Shown piece by piece: positions 43,501 through 55,645 of a DNA stretch of 64,000 nt; the stretch's first letter is position 1; each line of letters opens with the position of its first letter. The DNA is from Erinaceus europaeus (taxonomy: Eukaryota > Chordata > Mammalia > Eulipotyphla > Erinaceidae). The position numbers and the translations under genes are program-made. The notes under the pieces are model-generated. The model was given only the letters and a program-made list of their open reading frames with translations, did no database searches and had not been told where the DNA came from. The stretch lies in assembly GCF_950295315.1 (NCBI RefSeq), contig NC_080166.1, positions 100,418,999 through 100,482,998 of the forward strand. The letters run 5' to 3'.

Positions 43501-43940
43501 CCTGGTCTATATCTAGGTTCTGTGACTTTGTTAGGAAGTACATAAAGAATAATGAATCCACCTTCTTAGATGGAGCTTGAAGGAATTATGTTAAGTGAGA
43601 TATACCAGAAAGAGAAAGAGGAGTATGGGATGATCTCACTCATAAACAGAAGTTGAGAAAGAAGAACAGGAAGGGAAACATAAAATAGAATTTTATTGGG
43701 TTTAGAGTATTGCATCAAAATAAAAGACTTGGTGGGGGGCAGATGAAAGGGCAGGTTTTCAGCTCCACTGTCGGAGGTCAGGGTAAGGATATAGACCTTT
43801 GGTGGCAGGTATGGTGTTAATATATACTCTTAATGCTTTATAGTCTTATAAATCACTTCTTATTCAATATGAAAGGTGAAGATAGACTGACTGTCTCAAG
43901 CTTTTCAAATGCAAAAGTTTCAGTTCTGAGTATATATTCC
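40540..43940 (-). mobile_element. Older-subfamily L1 3' UTR, rearranged, with inverted ORF2 end
   Basis: Antisense L1 terminus at 40550 (TTGACAAGACCATAGGATAA), module pieces at 41040-41235 and 42640-43370 (GGGCCCATGACTATACTAAT; GAGAGGGATCTTTAGAGGTC), and upstream UTR at 41250-41840 and 43380-43545. At 43546 the strand switches and the ORF2 end reads forward (GGAATTATGTTAAGTGAGAT; ATGGGATGATCTCACTCATA) to about 43940. This order equals a minus-strand insertion with an inverted 5' part. A second L1 end is nested at 41930-42600. Confidence 0.68.
41930..42600 (+). mobile_element. Nested old L1 3' end with inverted start
   Basis: 41930-42065 is module sequence in antisense (TATTGTCTGAGAAGGTGTTG). 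From about 42070 sense sequence runs from CTATATCTTAACACCTTTCA through CACAAAGTTGCAGATGCTAT to TTACACTAATAAAAATAATA near 42595. Confidence 0.65.
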
Positions 43941-44334
43941 TTTAATCTAAGCATTTAATCTTTTAAGTTTGTAAAGTGACTGAATTCTAACACAGGGCTT
44001 AAATTGTTAATACATTTCAATAATAATTTTTTTTGAAATATTGAATCTTTAGAAAGTGCAGAATTTCTGCAATGTAGGCCTACTTGACTTAACTCTTGTG
44101 GAATAAATAGTGTCTATCACTTTTGTTCAATGCTATCACTATAAAAGATGAAGTTGTAGCAACTAACAGTAGAGCTGACAAAAAAAAGAAAACACCTTCT
44201 TAAAAAAACTGCCATTTCTACTTACACTGCACATTGCTTACAAGAATAAAAAGTGCTGTAATTAATCTCACTGCCTGCAAACTGTAACTCTTGAATCTCC
44301 CATGGCCCTGATAACTCCTAAAAGAAAACATCCA
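43941..44334. other. No feature recognised
   Basis: AT-rich spacer. Confidence 0.4.
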
Positions 44335-44562
44335 GTGTTGTATTGCACCAAAGCAAAAGACTTTGGGAGAGGGAGAACTCAAAGTGAAATATGGACTGGA
44401 CATGATGTATTGCACAAAGCAAAGGACTCTGGGGAGGGGCTGGGTAGGTGGATAGAAAGAAAACTCTGGGGGCCTACTAGATAATGAAATTGTGTGAACA
44501 TGCCAATGATTTCACTACAAAGCATGAACCCCCTCAATAAGAAAATAAATAAATAAATAGAA
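44335..44562 (+). mobile_element. Probable old L1 3' end
   Basis: TTGCACCAAAGCAAAAGACT, GTGAACATGCCAATGATTTC and the terminal CCCCCTCAATAAGAAAATAA with A-tail follow the order of the terminus at 21300-21520. GCACCAAAGCAAAAGACT-like sequence is present twice (44345, 44413). Confidence 0.55.
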
Positions 44563-45249
44563 ATGAAAATGTCCAGTAGTGATCTTCCAGGAGCATGGAC
44601 ACTTTCCATGTGATTCTTATTTTCTCAGTGATACATTTCATCTTGAATCTTTAGGTACTCAGTGGTCTACATGGTCTCCTTTTCTCACCAAGTTCAGACT
44701 TTGCAAACCCAAACTGTGTTTGCTGGATCTACTCTCACTGCCTGGCACTCCTCCATGAGAAATTTGGATGTAATGGTGGAGTGTGCTTGGCTCAATTTGA
44801 TGGCAAGCTTTCTAGTGAGGCTGATGATTATTGCACCACAGTTCAACAACTTCCGGTGATAGTGCACGAAAACATAACCTTTCTATTATGCCCATGGCAT
44901 TTGGCAGGGTGCACAGATGCAGATAGACCATTAGCAGAAAGCACCCATTATTACTCAAAGCTGATCCTGAGCACAAAATATTGCTTTCCTCTTTGATCCT
45001 GTCTCCTCACAGTCTACATAAAACCTCCTTTAATTGGGTTCCTGGAGTGTCTCACTCTCCACCCCCTAATCTTACATCATTCCTATATTTTACCTCCCTG
45101 AGTTCTGAATTTATTCTAAACTCAGCCTAGTGGAATTCATGTAGCTAGATTTGCCTTTATACCTGGAAGGATGGGTATATGGTGATCTCTTGTTGATTAG
45201 TATGATATTTCTATAGATTAAAGAGATATATTTGTCTATTTTCTACTTC
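44563..45249. other. Unassigned 0.7-kb stretch
   Basis: Not obviously repetitive within the window. Overlapping frames at 44662-44859 (65 codons) and 44781-44996 (71 codons, cysteine- and histidine-containing) match no family I know. It could be a processed pseudogene, an LTR or unique DNA. Confidence 0.35.
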
Positions 45250-45254
45250 TGGGT

Positions 45255-45983
45255 TTTCGGGGTGTCTCCCTCCTTCTCCGTCAGGGTGTCCTCCAGGGGA
45301 AAGGTAACGGGCTGGTTCTTTCTCGCTCATGACAGGGGTGACACGAAGTAAAAGACACCAGGGGACTCTTAGCGTGGATCTAGAATCTGAGTCCTTAGAA
45401 TCCCAGAATCCTAGAGTCCGTTTATTAGCAAAGTGGACATGAGTTAAATAGAAAAGCAATGAAGTTAATTATTGTTGCAATATGACAGAAATGACAGGTT
45501 TCTTAACAGTCAGCATGCCCCTAAGGTAGGGGGTTGGTATGACAGGAATTGATGAGATACAAGACAGTTATTTTCCATAACACAAGCAACTTAATTATCC
45601 AAAGGTATTCCAGAGAAGCATAGGGGTTAAACCCGTAGGGTGAGACAGAGAGAAGATGGATATCAAAAGGCCATATAGTTTGGAATTTCTCTTGTCTGGG
45701 GTCTGAGGTGTGTGATGAAGTGTGTGATAATGTGTGTTCTTCTGTGATCAGAAGGTGACTTTGAATGAGTGAATCTGCGGCCATGTGGCCTGCAGTTAAT
45801 GGAGGGAAGTACTGGGGTATCTGTGGGTCTGAGAGTCAAGAAGGAAAGAACCAAGTCTGAGTTTCCCCCCTTATGCTCACCTCGGTTGAGAGAGACTTAC
45901 CAAGAGGTTATCTTCTCAGACCTCCATCCAAAGATGGGGGTGGTTCTCCCTAAGCTCTGTCAGGCTCACATATGTTTCCAACA
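45255..45983 (-). mobile_element. Solo LTR (LTR type 2), 729 bp
   Basis: Second copy of the element at 23759-24486, almost the same length and highly similar throughout. TSD TGGGT at 45250-45254 and 45984-45988. AATAAA at 45426-45421 on the minus strand. The 87-codon minus-strand frame (45784-45521) is again open. Lacks the extra R-U5 duplication and the T run of the first copy. Confidence 0.85.
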
Positions 45984-45988
45984 TGGGT

Positions 45989-46485
45989 ACTATAAAAGAT
46001 TACTTATATGTGAATCCAGGACTTCACATGTGTGGAATTTGACTTCTCTGGTCCACTTTTTCCAGAATTTACTCTATTATATAGCACCTGCCATATGGTA
46101 CCAGGCTCAAAACTGGGCCCCATGCTTGGTAGTGCAGGTGTCCTACCTAAGTGAATTATCTCTCTAACCCTAAACCACTTTCATAATCAAGATATTGCGA
46201 GAGTAACTCTCAGCTACTATTGACACTTAGTTTGTTCTCATAACATAACTTAGATGCATTTTATGTTTTAAGAGAAAACAGAGACTGTAAGAGAAGTAAG
46301 AAAGAATATTTTTGTATATGGGATCTTGTTATTTTTGCTCTCTGATTTATAAGCATACATCATACTACTTTAAAAGTACACTTACATATATGTATATTAT
46401 ACACACACAAGGAAACAGAGTATAAGTGCATTTTGCACACTTTTTTCCTTCATTTTTTAACAGTCCAGAGTTTTCTTTTTGCAAC
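45989..46485. other. Unassigned, possible SINE relic
   Basis: TGGTACCAGGCTCAAAACTGGGCC near 46094 could be a worn antisense tRNA-type B-box region, but head and tail are not visible. AT-rich afterwards, with a short ACACACA run near 46401. Confidence 0.3.
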
Positions 46486-46489
46486 TATA

Positions 46490-47165
46490 GCTTACTAGCA
46501 ATTTTAACCTACATATTGATCTTCAAAGGACTAATATCCAAGATATAAAAAGAACCTGCAAATCCTGACTACAAAAAAGAAACGACCTCATCAAAAAAGT
46601 GAAGAGCTAAACAGACAATCTACCAAAAGAGACATGAAGATGGGTAAGAAGTACATAAAAAAATGATCATTATCACTTACTATTGAGGAATGCAAGTGAA
46701 AAAGGCAAGAGATAAGTGCTACAAAAAAAGGAGAGGATACAAAAAAAGGAGCTCTCGAACACTGTTGGTGGGAATGAAAATTAGTCCAACTCCTAAGGAA
46801 AACAGAATAAAGATTTATCAAAATACTACGTACATATCTACTATATATCATCCAAGAAATTCCACTCCTGGGTATTTATCCAAAGAACACGAACACTAAC
46901 CTAAAAACATATGGACATGCTTATGTTCATTGTAGTTCTATTTATGATAGCCGAGACAAGATAACAATCCAAGTGCTTGAAGACAGATCAGTGGACAAAG
47001 AAGTGGCATATAAACAAAATGGGACAGTATTCATTTCTGAGAAAGGATGAACTTTTGTCTTTGCTACAACATGGAAAAGAAAACTGTGGAGAGAACCATG
47101 TTAAATGATATGTGTCAGGATAAAAAGACGAATACCAGATGATCTTACTCCTGTAGACTGTGAAG
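46490..47165 (+). mobile_element. Ancient L1 ORF2 C-terminal fragment
   Basis: CTTCAAAGGACTAATATCCA near 46521, CCTCATCAAAAAAGTGAAGA, GAACACTGTTGGTGGGAATG near 46758, AATTCCACTCCTGGGTATTT near 46857, TTCATTGTAGTTCTATTTAT near 46925 and a GGACAGTATTCATTTCTGAG end follow the ancient L1 order. Heavily diverged; no frame. Confidence 0.75.
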
Positions 47166-47829
47166 AAACAAAATACGGGAAGAAACAAAGTCACATGAAG
47201 ACAAACCCTTAGACACTGATTTTGGTTCAGTTAAATTTTGATAGAACAGATTTTACTTGAGTATTTTCAAACTCCTGGTAGTTTTAAGTTTATCTACAGC
47301 AATGAAAGAGAACTAGTTTGCATTCAGAGTCAAAAAGAAGGCATAGGAAAAGACACTTGTGGTGTAGGTGAAGGACACAGAAAATGAAGAAAAATTGAAA
47401 TTGTCTAATTATTTACCCTGTGAGCAAACCAGAATTCAGCCAGAAATTCAAGAAGCACATATAAAGTATTAAAGGTTTGCCATGTCCAGTTTCCTTAGAC
47501 ATAGTCAAATTCTTATTTGAATGTTTATATAACTAGATGAGGGTGTTGTGAAACCTATTTTTGTTTGTTTGTTTTGAATTTTTAGCTGATAGATCAGAAA
47601 CAAAAACAACAAATTACACTTATTTTTTAGCCTCAGAAGCAGAGAAAATCTTGTAGGACTGGTCCTTGATTTTGTAGGATTTGATGTTCTCTCCTGGTAG
47701 TTAGTGTTAGAATTAAGTTAAAATGTAGACCATCCTATTATTGCCATAAAGACTACTTGTAGGAGAAAAAGTCCCACACAGTTGGTGATCAGAAGTCATC
47801 AGGAACCACAAGGTACTATAATATAGCAG
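47166..47829. other. No feature recognised
   Basis: Unique-looking AT-rich sequence. Confidence 0.4.
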
Positions 47830-48675
47830 ATGAAATTTGGGATCTTCATGTTAGAAGATGCTAGGAAGTCTATTTTAGGTATATTCCAAAGGGCCCATGA
47901 CTTTACTAATTTTTGCCTGAGTCCCACAGCTAACATGCATGTGGGTTAAAAATATTGTCTGGGAAGATGGTGTCAGAGTTGGGAATAGGACTAAAAAGCT
48001 GGATCAACAGAGAGAAGCCCCCATATATGGGGAAAGTATATAAATATTATTAACTGTAACCCCCATCAATCAGTTCTAGGGCCCAAGTTTAGTCATATAT
48101 AGCACAGGAGCCTGTGTAACCTCTAGATCCCTGTCAATCTGAGCTCACAGTCCATGGTCATAGCTAGGAGCATTCTAGGCTGCATTCATTTCAGGTCAGT
48201 CTTCCTTGAGTGTCACAGAATATAGACCTACTCTGCTATATTCTTACTTTTTGATTCCTGGTTATTAAACTATTTGTTCTGCTTTGTAATTTAATATTTT
48301 TCAGCCGCCAAATTACAGATGTTACCATGACGTCAACCTGACTTTCATGGGCAGACAGCCTCACCAATGTGTCTTGAGACCCCCTCCTCTCCAGAGCCCT
48401 ACCCTAGTAGGAAAAGATAGAGACAGGTGGGGGTCATGGATCAACCTGCCAATACCCATGTCCAGCAGAGAAGCAATTAGAGAATCCAGACCTCCCACCT
48501 TCCGCACTCCATAAAGATTTTTGGTCCATATTCCCAGAGTGATAATGAATAGGGAAACTTCCAAAGAAGGGAATGGAATATGGAACTCTGGTGGTATGAA
48601 TTATATGGAACTGTACCTCTCTTATCCCATAATCTTCTCAATCATTATTACATCACTAATAAAAAATATTTTTAA
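47830..48675 (+). mobile_element. Old L1 3' end with inverted 5' part
   Basis: 47830-48230 is the 3' UTR module in antisense (TTCCAAAGGGCCCATGACTT; TATTGTCTGGGAAGATGGTG; CTGAGCTCACAGTCCATGGT). From about 48232 it reads in sense: CTATATTCTTACTTTTTGAT, GCCGCCAAATTACAGATGTT, CACCTTCCGCACTCCATAAA and ATTACATCACTAATAAAAAA with an A-tail. The single switch is a twin-priming junction. Confidence 0.75.
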
Positions 48676-49920
48676 AACAAGTGTCAGAACTGAAGTGTTC
48701 TATATGAGACACATGGTGGGAAAATGATATTTTTTTAATTCAGTCACAAATGAGATATTAGTTAAGCTGAAAATTCTTCCATAGGGTCAATGGAGGAAGA
48801 ATATGATTTCAAGATCCTTGTTAGTACTTGAGAGCGACTAGTTACTCATATTTTCTAGTAGTGAATAACAGTGACCAGATGTTTGGGTGGATGTATGTTG
48901 TCTTTTGTCCATTAGAAAGTGTCAGAAAGATCAATTTCCAAATATAATGTCATATTCTTTATTTCATGTACACGAAGAACTCCTAAAATGTTTCATAGAA
49001 TCATTCTACTATAGCAAATCAAATGATCTGAATTGATTGAAATGGAAAATTCTTGACTGAGAACTATTTCAGGAAAAACCAGCTGTTGAAGTCAGCTGGT
49101 CTGATATAAATAAAACAACTTAACCCATAATAGCAGAATCTTAGAAATTTGGAAACTTAATTATGCCATCTGGAAATAAATAGGCTAATCAAAGAATGCA
49201 GATTTAGAGAAAATAAAATTATAAATAACTTGAAAACAATAAGCAAACTACCTTGACCCTGAGTCTGATTTCATACTTACAAAATGATTATATCTCCTCA
49301 TCTCTGTTTAGCTGCTTCTATCTTTAATAGTCCTAGTCTTTTAACACTATCACAAATAAACAAATAGCAATATACAGATTGTATTTTTCCTTAAAAAATT
49401 TAAGTTATACCTTATAATATAGCCAAGACTTACTGTCTCTTAGTCAATTTACAGAAATGGAAAACACTCCAAAAGTACTAATATGAAAATCAGAATGCTG
49501 GCATGCATACAGGGGTGGTTGTGTGTGTAGTGAAACATCCCTATTTCTCAGCAGGACACAAACTATCAGTAAGTGGGGAATTGTCCAAGTAGTGATGGAA
49601 GCAATTGTCTTTACTGCAATATACAAGCATATCAAATACAAATCAGACTTCCGTTCAAGGATTTAGATCTGTTTGATTATGTAATCTGCCTAGAACTGAA
49701 TGCCCTAATCACTTTATAGCAGTTGTGACTAAACTGTCAAAGTGCCCCAACCCTATTATACTTGATATGTGGGGAAGGATTCCAAATTATGAAATAAATT
49801 ATCATTGAATAATATTAACATTTACAAGAACAAAACAGAAGCAAACAAACAATGTCTAAGACTTCTGAAAATTATGGTGGTTATCTTTTGGAAGTGAGAG
49901 AGTGAGAACATAAAATTTTT
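48676..49920. other. Unique-looking sequence, no gene
   Basis: About 1.25 kb of AT-rich DNA. The 65-codon minus frame at 49444-49641 has no recognisable domain. Confidence 0.5.
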
Positions 49921-49924
49921 TTAA

Positions 49925-50132
49925 ATTAATTAATTAATTTATTTATTGGATAGAGATAGCCAGAAGTTGAGATGAAGGGGGAGGTAGGGGGAAAAAGATA
50001 GAGAGACACCTGCAGCACTGCTTCACCACTTGCAAAGCTTTGCCTCTGCAGGTGGGGACCAGGGGCTCAAGCTCAGGTCCTTGATCATTAAAACATGTGC
50101 TTTCAAACAGGTGCACCACAACCCAGCCCCAG
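49925..50132 (-). repeat. tRNA-derived SINE (family C)
   Basis: Reverse complement: GGGGCTGGGTTGTGGTGCAC head, GAGCTTGAGCCCCTGGTCC B-box region, CACCTGCAGAGGCAAAGCTT, CT-rich body, AATAAATTAATTAATT tail. It sits in an L1 3' end whose last ~100 bases resume at 50133. Confidence 0.85.
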
Positions 50133-50240
50133 GGCATAGAATTTTGGTGGTGTGTGTGGTCTAGAACTATATATTGTAATCTTATAATTTTATAACCTAA
50201 TATTAATCACAAATAAAGAAGAAAAATAAAGAAAAAGTTA
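50133..50240 (+). mobile_element. Old L1 terminus
   Basis: AGAATTTTGGTGGTGTGTGT, GTAATCTTATAATTTTATAA and AATCACAAATAAAGAAGAAA. Confidence 0.55.
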
Positions 50241-50484
50241 TGTAATAGTCTGCTTTAAACAAAGCCAATTTTGTACATCATCACATTTTAGCTACCTGTT
50301 ATATTTCTTCATATCACCAGAAGAGTACCATACTGTGAATTATAAGAGATATGAACAAGTCATCTAAACCTCCCTTTTAGGGTTCATTTATTTTTATCTA
50401 TTTATTCATTTATTTATTCATGTCATCAGTATTGCTAAGGCTCAGTACCTCTGCTACAAAGCTACCACTTCCAATAGCCATGAT

Positions 50485-50805
50485 TTTCCCAATTAGTTTA
50501 TATTTCTATTTTTTATTTTATTGGGAGATTAGTATTTTACAGAACAGTTCTTGACATATGGACACATCAATACTCTAAAACCCTTTTCACACTCTCCCAA
50601 CCCTTCCATCCCCAGAATCTTTTGCTTTGCTGTGTATAACCTGCAGAGTCCAAGGTTCTCTTTGTGTTTTCCTTTTTTTTTTCTTCTTAATTTCCACCTA
50701 TAAGTGTGATCATCTGGTATTTGTCCTTTTCTTTTTGACTTTTCTTATTTAAAATAATTTCTTCAAGTTCCAAGATGAAGCAAAGGATATGGCTTAGTCA
50801 TATTT
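50485..50805 (-). mobile_element. Old L1 3' end
   Basis: Antisense terminus: TTATTGGGAGATTAGTATTT, CACTCTCCCAACCCTTCCAT, AGTGTGATCATCTGGTATTT. A small SINE extra-segment relic (CATCAGTATTGCTAAGGCTC) precedes it near 50425. Confidence 0.62.
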
Positions 50806-51600
50806 AAAATTTTTTATTTATAGAATGGAAATATTGACAAGACCATAGGATAAGAGGTGTACAATTCCACACAATTCCCACCACCAGAACTCTGTATCCA
50901 ATCCCCTCCCTTGATAGCTTCCTATTCTTTATTCCTCTGTGAGTATGGACCCAGTATCATTAAGGGATGCAGAAGGTGGAAGGTCTAGCTTCTGTAATTG
51001 CTTCCTCACTGAACATGAGCATAGGCAGGTCTATCCATACTCCCAGCCTGTCTCTCTCTTTCCCTAGTGGGCTCTGGGGAGGCAAGGCTCCAGGACACAT
51101 TGGTGGAGTCATCTGCTCAGGGAAGTCTGGTTGGCATCATGGTAGCCTCTGGAACTTGGTGACTGAAAAAGAGTTAAGATATAAAGCAGATCAAAACTAC
51201 AAAACCTAGATATAGACCAGAGTCCATGAGATAGGGGATATATACATGTATCCATAAGTTAAAGGAAAATATATACCTTAAAGCAAAAGTGCACAATAGT
51301 TTGCTGTGAATCGATAAATGAAGCAAGCAAGTAGAAAGACCTAGAATGACACCATAAAGTACCTAATGAAATAGTTTCTTAGAACTAGATACCTTCCTCA
51401 CCTACTTTATATTATCCGTCCCTCAATCACTCCAAAACTAACCCTATTAGACAATGTAAGGACTACAAAAGCTAGATAAGGGCAAGAGAATGGTATACTT
51501 TAATAATGACTCTTTGATCACTACCAGGCCACCCCATCACTTGAGGCCCTAGTCAGGGAGTCCTGGGATTCTCACATAGACATGATGGGCATAGAAGTCT
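50806..51600 (-). mobile_element. L1 3' end with inverted 5' part
   Basis: 50820-51203 is antisense terminus (GACCATAGGATAAGAGGTGT to AAGATATAAAGCAGATCAAA). At 51204 it flips to sense (AACCTAGATATAGACCAGAG) through CTTTAAAGCAAAAGTGCAC-like UTR to the module (GATCACTACCAGGCCACCCC; CATAGACATGATGGGC) near 51590. This is a minus-strand insertion with an inverted 5' segment. Confidence 0.72.
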
Positions 51601-51639
51601 CTCTCTCTCTCTCTTTTTTTTGTACATTCTGTCATTTAT

Positions 51640-53282
51640 TATTTTTTTAATTTAAGAAAGGAGACATCAATAAAACAATAGGATAGGAGGGGTACAACTC
51701 CACACAATTCCCACCACCTGATCTCCATATCCCATCCCCTCCCCTGATAGCTTTCCCATTCTCTATCCCTCTGGGAGTATGGACCCAGGGTCATTGTGGG
51801 TTGCAGAAGGTGGAAGGTCTGGCTTCTATAATTGCTTCCTCGCTAAATGTCCATCCATACTAAATGTCCATCCATGAAGTGTTGGGGGGCAGGTACTCTC
51901 TGCAGACTCTTGTGTACTTCTGCTTTCAGGTATATATTTTTCCCTAGTTTATGGACACTTGTGAACATATGCTCTATCTCAGGGGACCTGGTCTATATCT
52001 AGGTTTTGGGACTTTATTCGGGAGTGGAACACCTGGAATGGAATTAGAGAATACTATGAAAGGAAAGGTCTCACACGAGGAATGAAGTTGAAGGGTTGTC
52101 ATTCCACACCTGAAGTCTCTGGACACAGTCTGAAGTGAAGCATGGTGGGGTGGCACTCGTTGCATTAATTAGGTTGCAATTGGCGGATGCAATATTATTT
52201 GATATGAATTCAGAGAAGCATGCAGAAAGTGTGACCCACCCTAAGGTTCTAGGACTGGGAGAAATATAGGCTTTATAGTGGAAATGTGAGGTTCCTGCTG
52301 TCTTAGGGAAGACAATGGATAGTTATTGTTATCATCACATTATTTGGTGATTGGGTTAACTTTGAAAAGTCCCTTTGTTAGGGTTTGCTGTATAATACCC
52401 AGCATCTTGTATATAGTGGTGCCACCGGTTGCTTCTGTTCTCTTTCCTCTAGCCTTTTGAGAGAGTCAACATATCAAAGATTCAGCCTATGTATTAAAAA
52501 GAATCAGTCTGTGCTTTACAAAGTTCTAGACGTATGATCAATTTTCCCCTCTCATATTAATTAAATAGTGGTTTATATGACTACACTTTAATAGGAGTGT
52601 ACATAAACACCATTCCCACCACGAAAAGATTGTGTCCCATCCCACCCACACACCCCCACCCCCCACCCCCTACCCCATGCCACCCCGGGGAAGCTGAATG
52701 TCTACCCTCCCCCTCACCACAGGGTTTTTACTTTAGTGCCCTACTCTCTATTTAATCAGATCCTGTTTTAGTTTCCCTTTTTGTTCTTCTTTCTCAACTT
52801 CTATTGATGAGTGGGATCATCCCATACTCATCTTTGTCTTTCTGACTTAGCTCACTTAACATAATTCCTTCTAGCTCCATCAAGATGGGTCAGATAAGGT
52901 GGGTTCATTGTTCTTAATAGCTGCGTAGTATTCCATTGTGTATATATACCACAGCTTTCTTAGCCACTCATCTGTTGTTGGGCAACTGGGTTCCTTCCTG
53001 GTTTTAGCTATTATGAATTGTGCTGCTATGAACATAGATGTACACACATCTTTTTGGTTGGGCATTATGGAATCGTTGGGGTATATCCCCAGGAGAGGAA
53101 TTACTAGGTCATATGGAAGGTCTATGTTTAGCCTTGTGAGAGTTTTCCAGACTGCTCTCCACAGAGGCTGGACAAATTTACATTCCCACCAGCAGTGTAG
53201 AAGGGCTCCTCTGAACCCACAGCCTCTCCAACATTTGTTGCTGCTGTCCTTTTTGATGTATACCATTCTCACAGGAGTGAGG
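51640..53282 (-). mobile_element. L1 3' UTR and ORF2 end
   Basis: T-rich end at 51635-51655, terminus (CAACTCCACACAATTCCCAC), a small internal deletion near 51855 (an ATGTCCATCCAT repeat at the junction), UTR to 52800, then ORF2 C-terminus 53282-52800 ([20 protein letters not shown] ... [18 protein letters not shown]). Intermediate in age between the old and young copies. It joins an oppositely oriented UTR piece at 53283. Confidence 0.82.
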
Positions 53283-53902
53283 CCTAGAACTCTTAACAGA
53301 TCCCTCTCACCACTGTCACTGGTCATCTCCATCAGGAACAACATAATGGATCCCTTTGGGGCCCCTGTAGTATCTTGCCCTCAATGTGGATCAACAATGG
53401 TAGGAACTGCTCTATTCTTCAAAGGGAAGTTGGGATAACATTCTCTACCTATAACCTGAGGAAGATGGTTCCTGAAATTAGTGCAGCCTGGAATGGTCTT
53501 AGCTGTGACCACAGAATACGAGCTCAGACCTATAGGGATGCAGAGGTTACATAGGTTCCTGTGCTGAATATAGGCCTCGGATCAAATTGTTGGGGTTAAT
53601 AGTTAACAATATTTATATAATTTTCCCATATTTGGAGCTACTCTCTTCCCAGATTCAGCTTTCTTGTTCGTTTTCCAACTATGACACCATATCCCCAGAC
53701 AATAACTTGGGTCCACCTGCATGCATGTTAGCTGTCAGGCTCAGGCATAAACTAGTAAAGTCATGGGCCCTTTGGAATAAAGCTAAAATAGAACTACTAG
53801 CCTTTTCCAGAATGGAGACTCCAAATCATCTGCAATATTCTTGCATTTAGGTTCATGACTAGTCAACAATTTGCTCTTCTTTATATCTTAACTCTTTTTC
53901 GG
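53283..53902 (+). mobile_element. L1 3' UTR module in sense, lacking a tail
   Basis: CCTAGAACTCTTAACAGATC, CAGGAACAACATAATGGATC, TATAGGGATGCAGAGGTTAC, GATTCAGCTTTCTTGTTCG and ACTAGTAAAGTCATGGGCCC through AACAATTTGCTCTTCTTTAT. Stops before the L1 terminus and has no A-tail. Confidence 0.7.
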
Positions 53903-55645
53903 CTTTATCAATTTTAATAGTTGTGTAGTGTTCCATTGTGTATATATACCACAACTTAGCTACTCATCATTCCTTGAGCATCTGAATTGTTTCCAGTGTT
54001 GGACTACTACAAAATTGTGCTGTTTTGAACATACATATACACAGATTTCTTCAGATGGATGTGGTCCCCCCCCCCCACTTTGGATATAGCCCTAGGAAGA
54101 GAGTTGCCAGGCCATAGGGGAGATAACTTGCTAGTGTTCTGAGAAGTCTCCAAACTGTTTTCCTCAGGGATTGAATCAATTTTCACTCATACCAGTAGTG
54201 TAGAAAGGTTTCTTTTTCTCCAAATCCTCATACACATTTGGTGTTACTGTCCTAATGTATGACATTCTCATAGTGGAAGAAGTAGTATCTCATTGCTGTC
54301 TTTATTTGCACTTCTCTAACAACGACTTTGGATTTTTTTCATGTCTGTTGGTCTTTTCGATCTCTTTTTTGGACAGGGTTTTTTTTTTTTTAATTTTTAA
54401 CAAAATTGTTGCTGTTGTTTCTGTGCTGAGTTATTTATAGATATTTGGTAATTGGTTCTTTGTCTAATGTGTCTGATGTGTGACACTTAAAGAACTCATA
54501 CTATAGGCTATCTCTCTGTTTTGGTCATGGTTCACTTTGCTGTGCAGAATCTTTTCAGCTTGATGTAGTCCCATTGTTTTTTCTTTTGTTTTCCTTCAGA
54601 TTGGATCTGAGTCATCAGAGATGTTTTGAAAGTTCTGCCAGTGTTTCCCTCTAAATATCTGATGGTTTCTGATACAGATATCCAAATATTTTATCCATTT
54701 GGAGTTTACTTTTGTGTGTAGTGAGATGTAGTGTTCCAATTTCATTCTTCTGCACATTTCAACCCAAGTTTTCTATTTCTTGAAGAGACTCTTCTTATTT
54801 TATTTAACACTTTGGCTATCCTTGTCAAAAATTAGATGTATATAGGTATGGGGGCTAATTTCTGGGCTCTCAATTCTATTAAATTGTTCTGTGGGTCTAT
54901 TTTCATTCCAGTACCAGGCAGTTTTTATTATAAAAACTCTATAATATAGTTGAGATCTGGAATTGTGATGCCTCCATTCTTGTTCTTTTTTCTCAAGATT
55001 GTCTTTGCAATCCTAAGTATTTTATGATTTCAGGTAAACTTTTATAGGTTCTGTACTGATTTCTCAAAGAAACTTGGTGCCACCTTCATGGGGATGGCTC
55101 TGTGTAGAATTGCCCTTTTGACACTACTAATTCTTTCAATCCATGAACACGATATATCTGGTATATTTTTACATTACTTTTTTATTTTTCTATTTCCTTA
55201 AATAGTGACTTATAATTTTCAGTATGCATTTTTTTGCTTCTTTTGTTAGGTTTATTCCTAGATAGTTTTTTTAAATTCCTGCTGTAGTAAGTAGGTTTGA
55301 TTTTGGGGGGTTCTTCTGATTTAGTGTTTGCATAGAGGAATACCATTGATTTGTATATGAAAATTGTAACCTGCCACTTAACTGTATTGGTTAATAGTTT
55401 CCTGCTATTATTTCTTCCAGTATGTGTTCATCAGCTTCATTTTCTTATCCTTCTGGTAGGCTTATGATTTAATGTTGTTCTCCTTTAGGTCATAACACAT
55501 GTTGTTTCTGGTGTTGTTTTCATTGTCTCTTAACCTCTATTCTAGATCTGTTACTTTATTCTCCTGCTTTGGATTTTTGCTTATTCATTCTGTATTGTTC
55601 TGCTTGCAGTCCTTTAATTCTATTCATTAATTCAGATATGGTATT

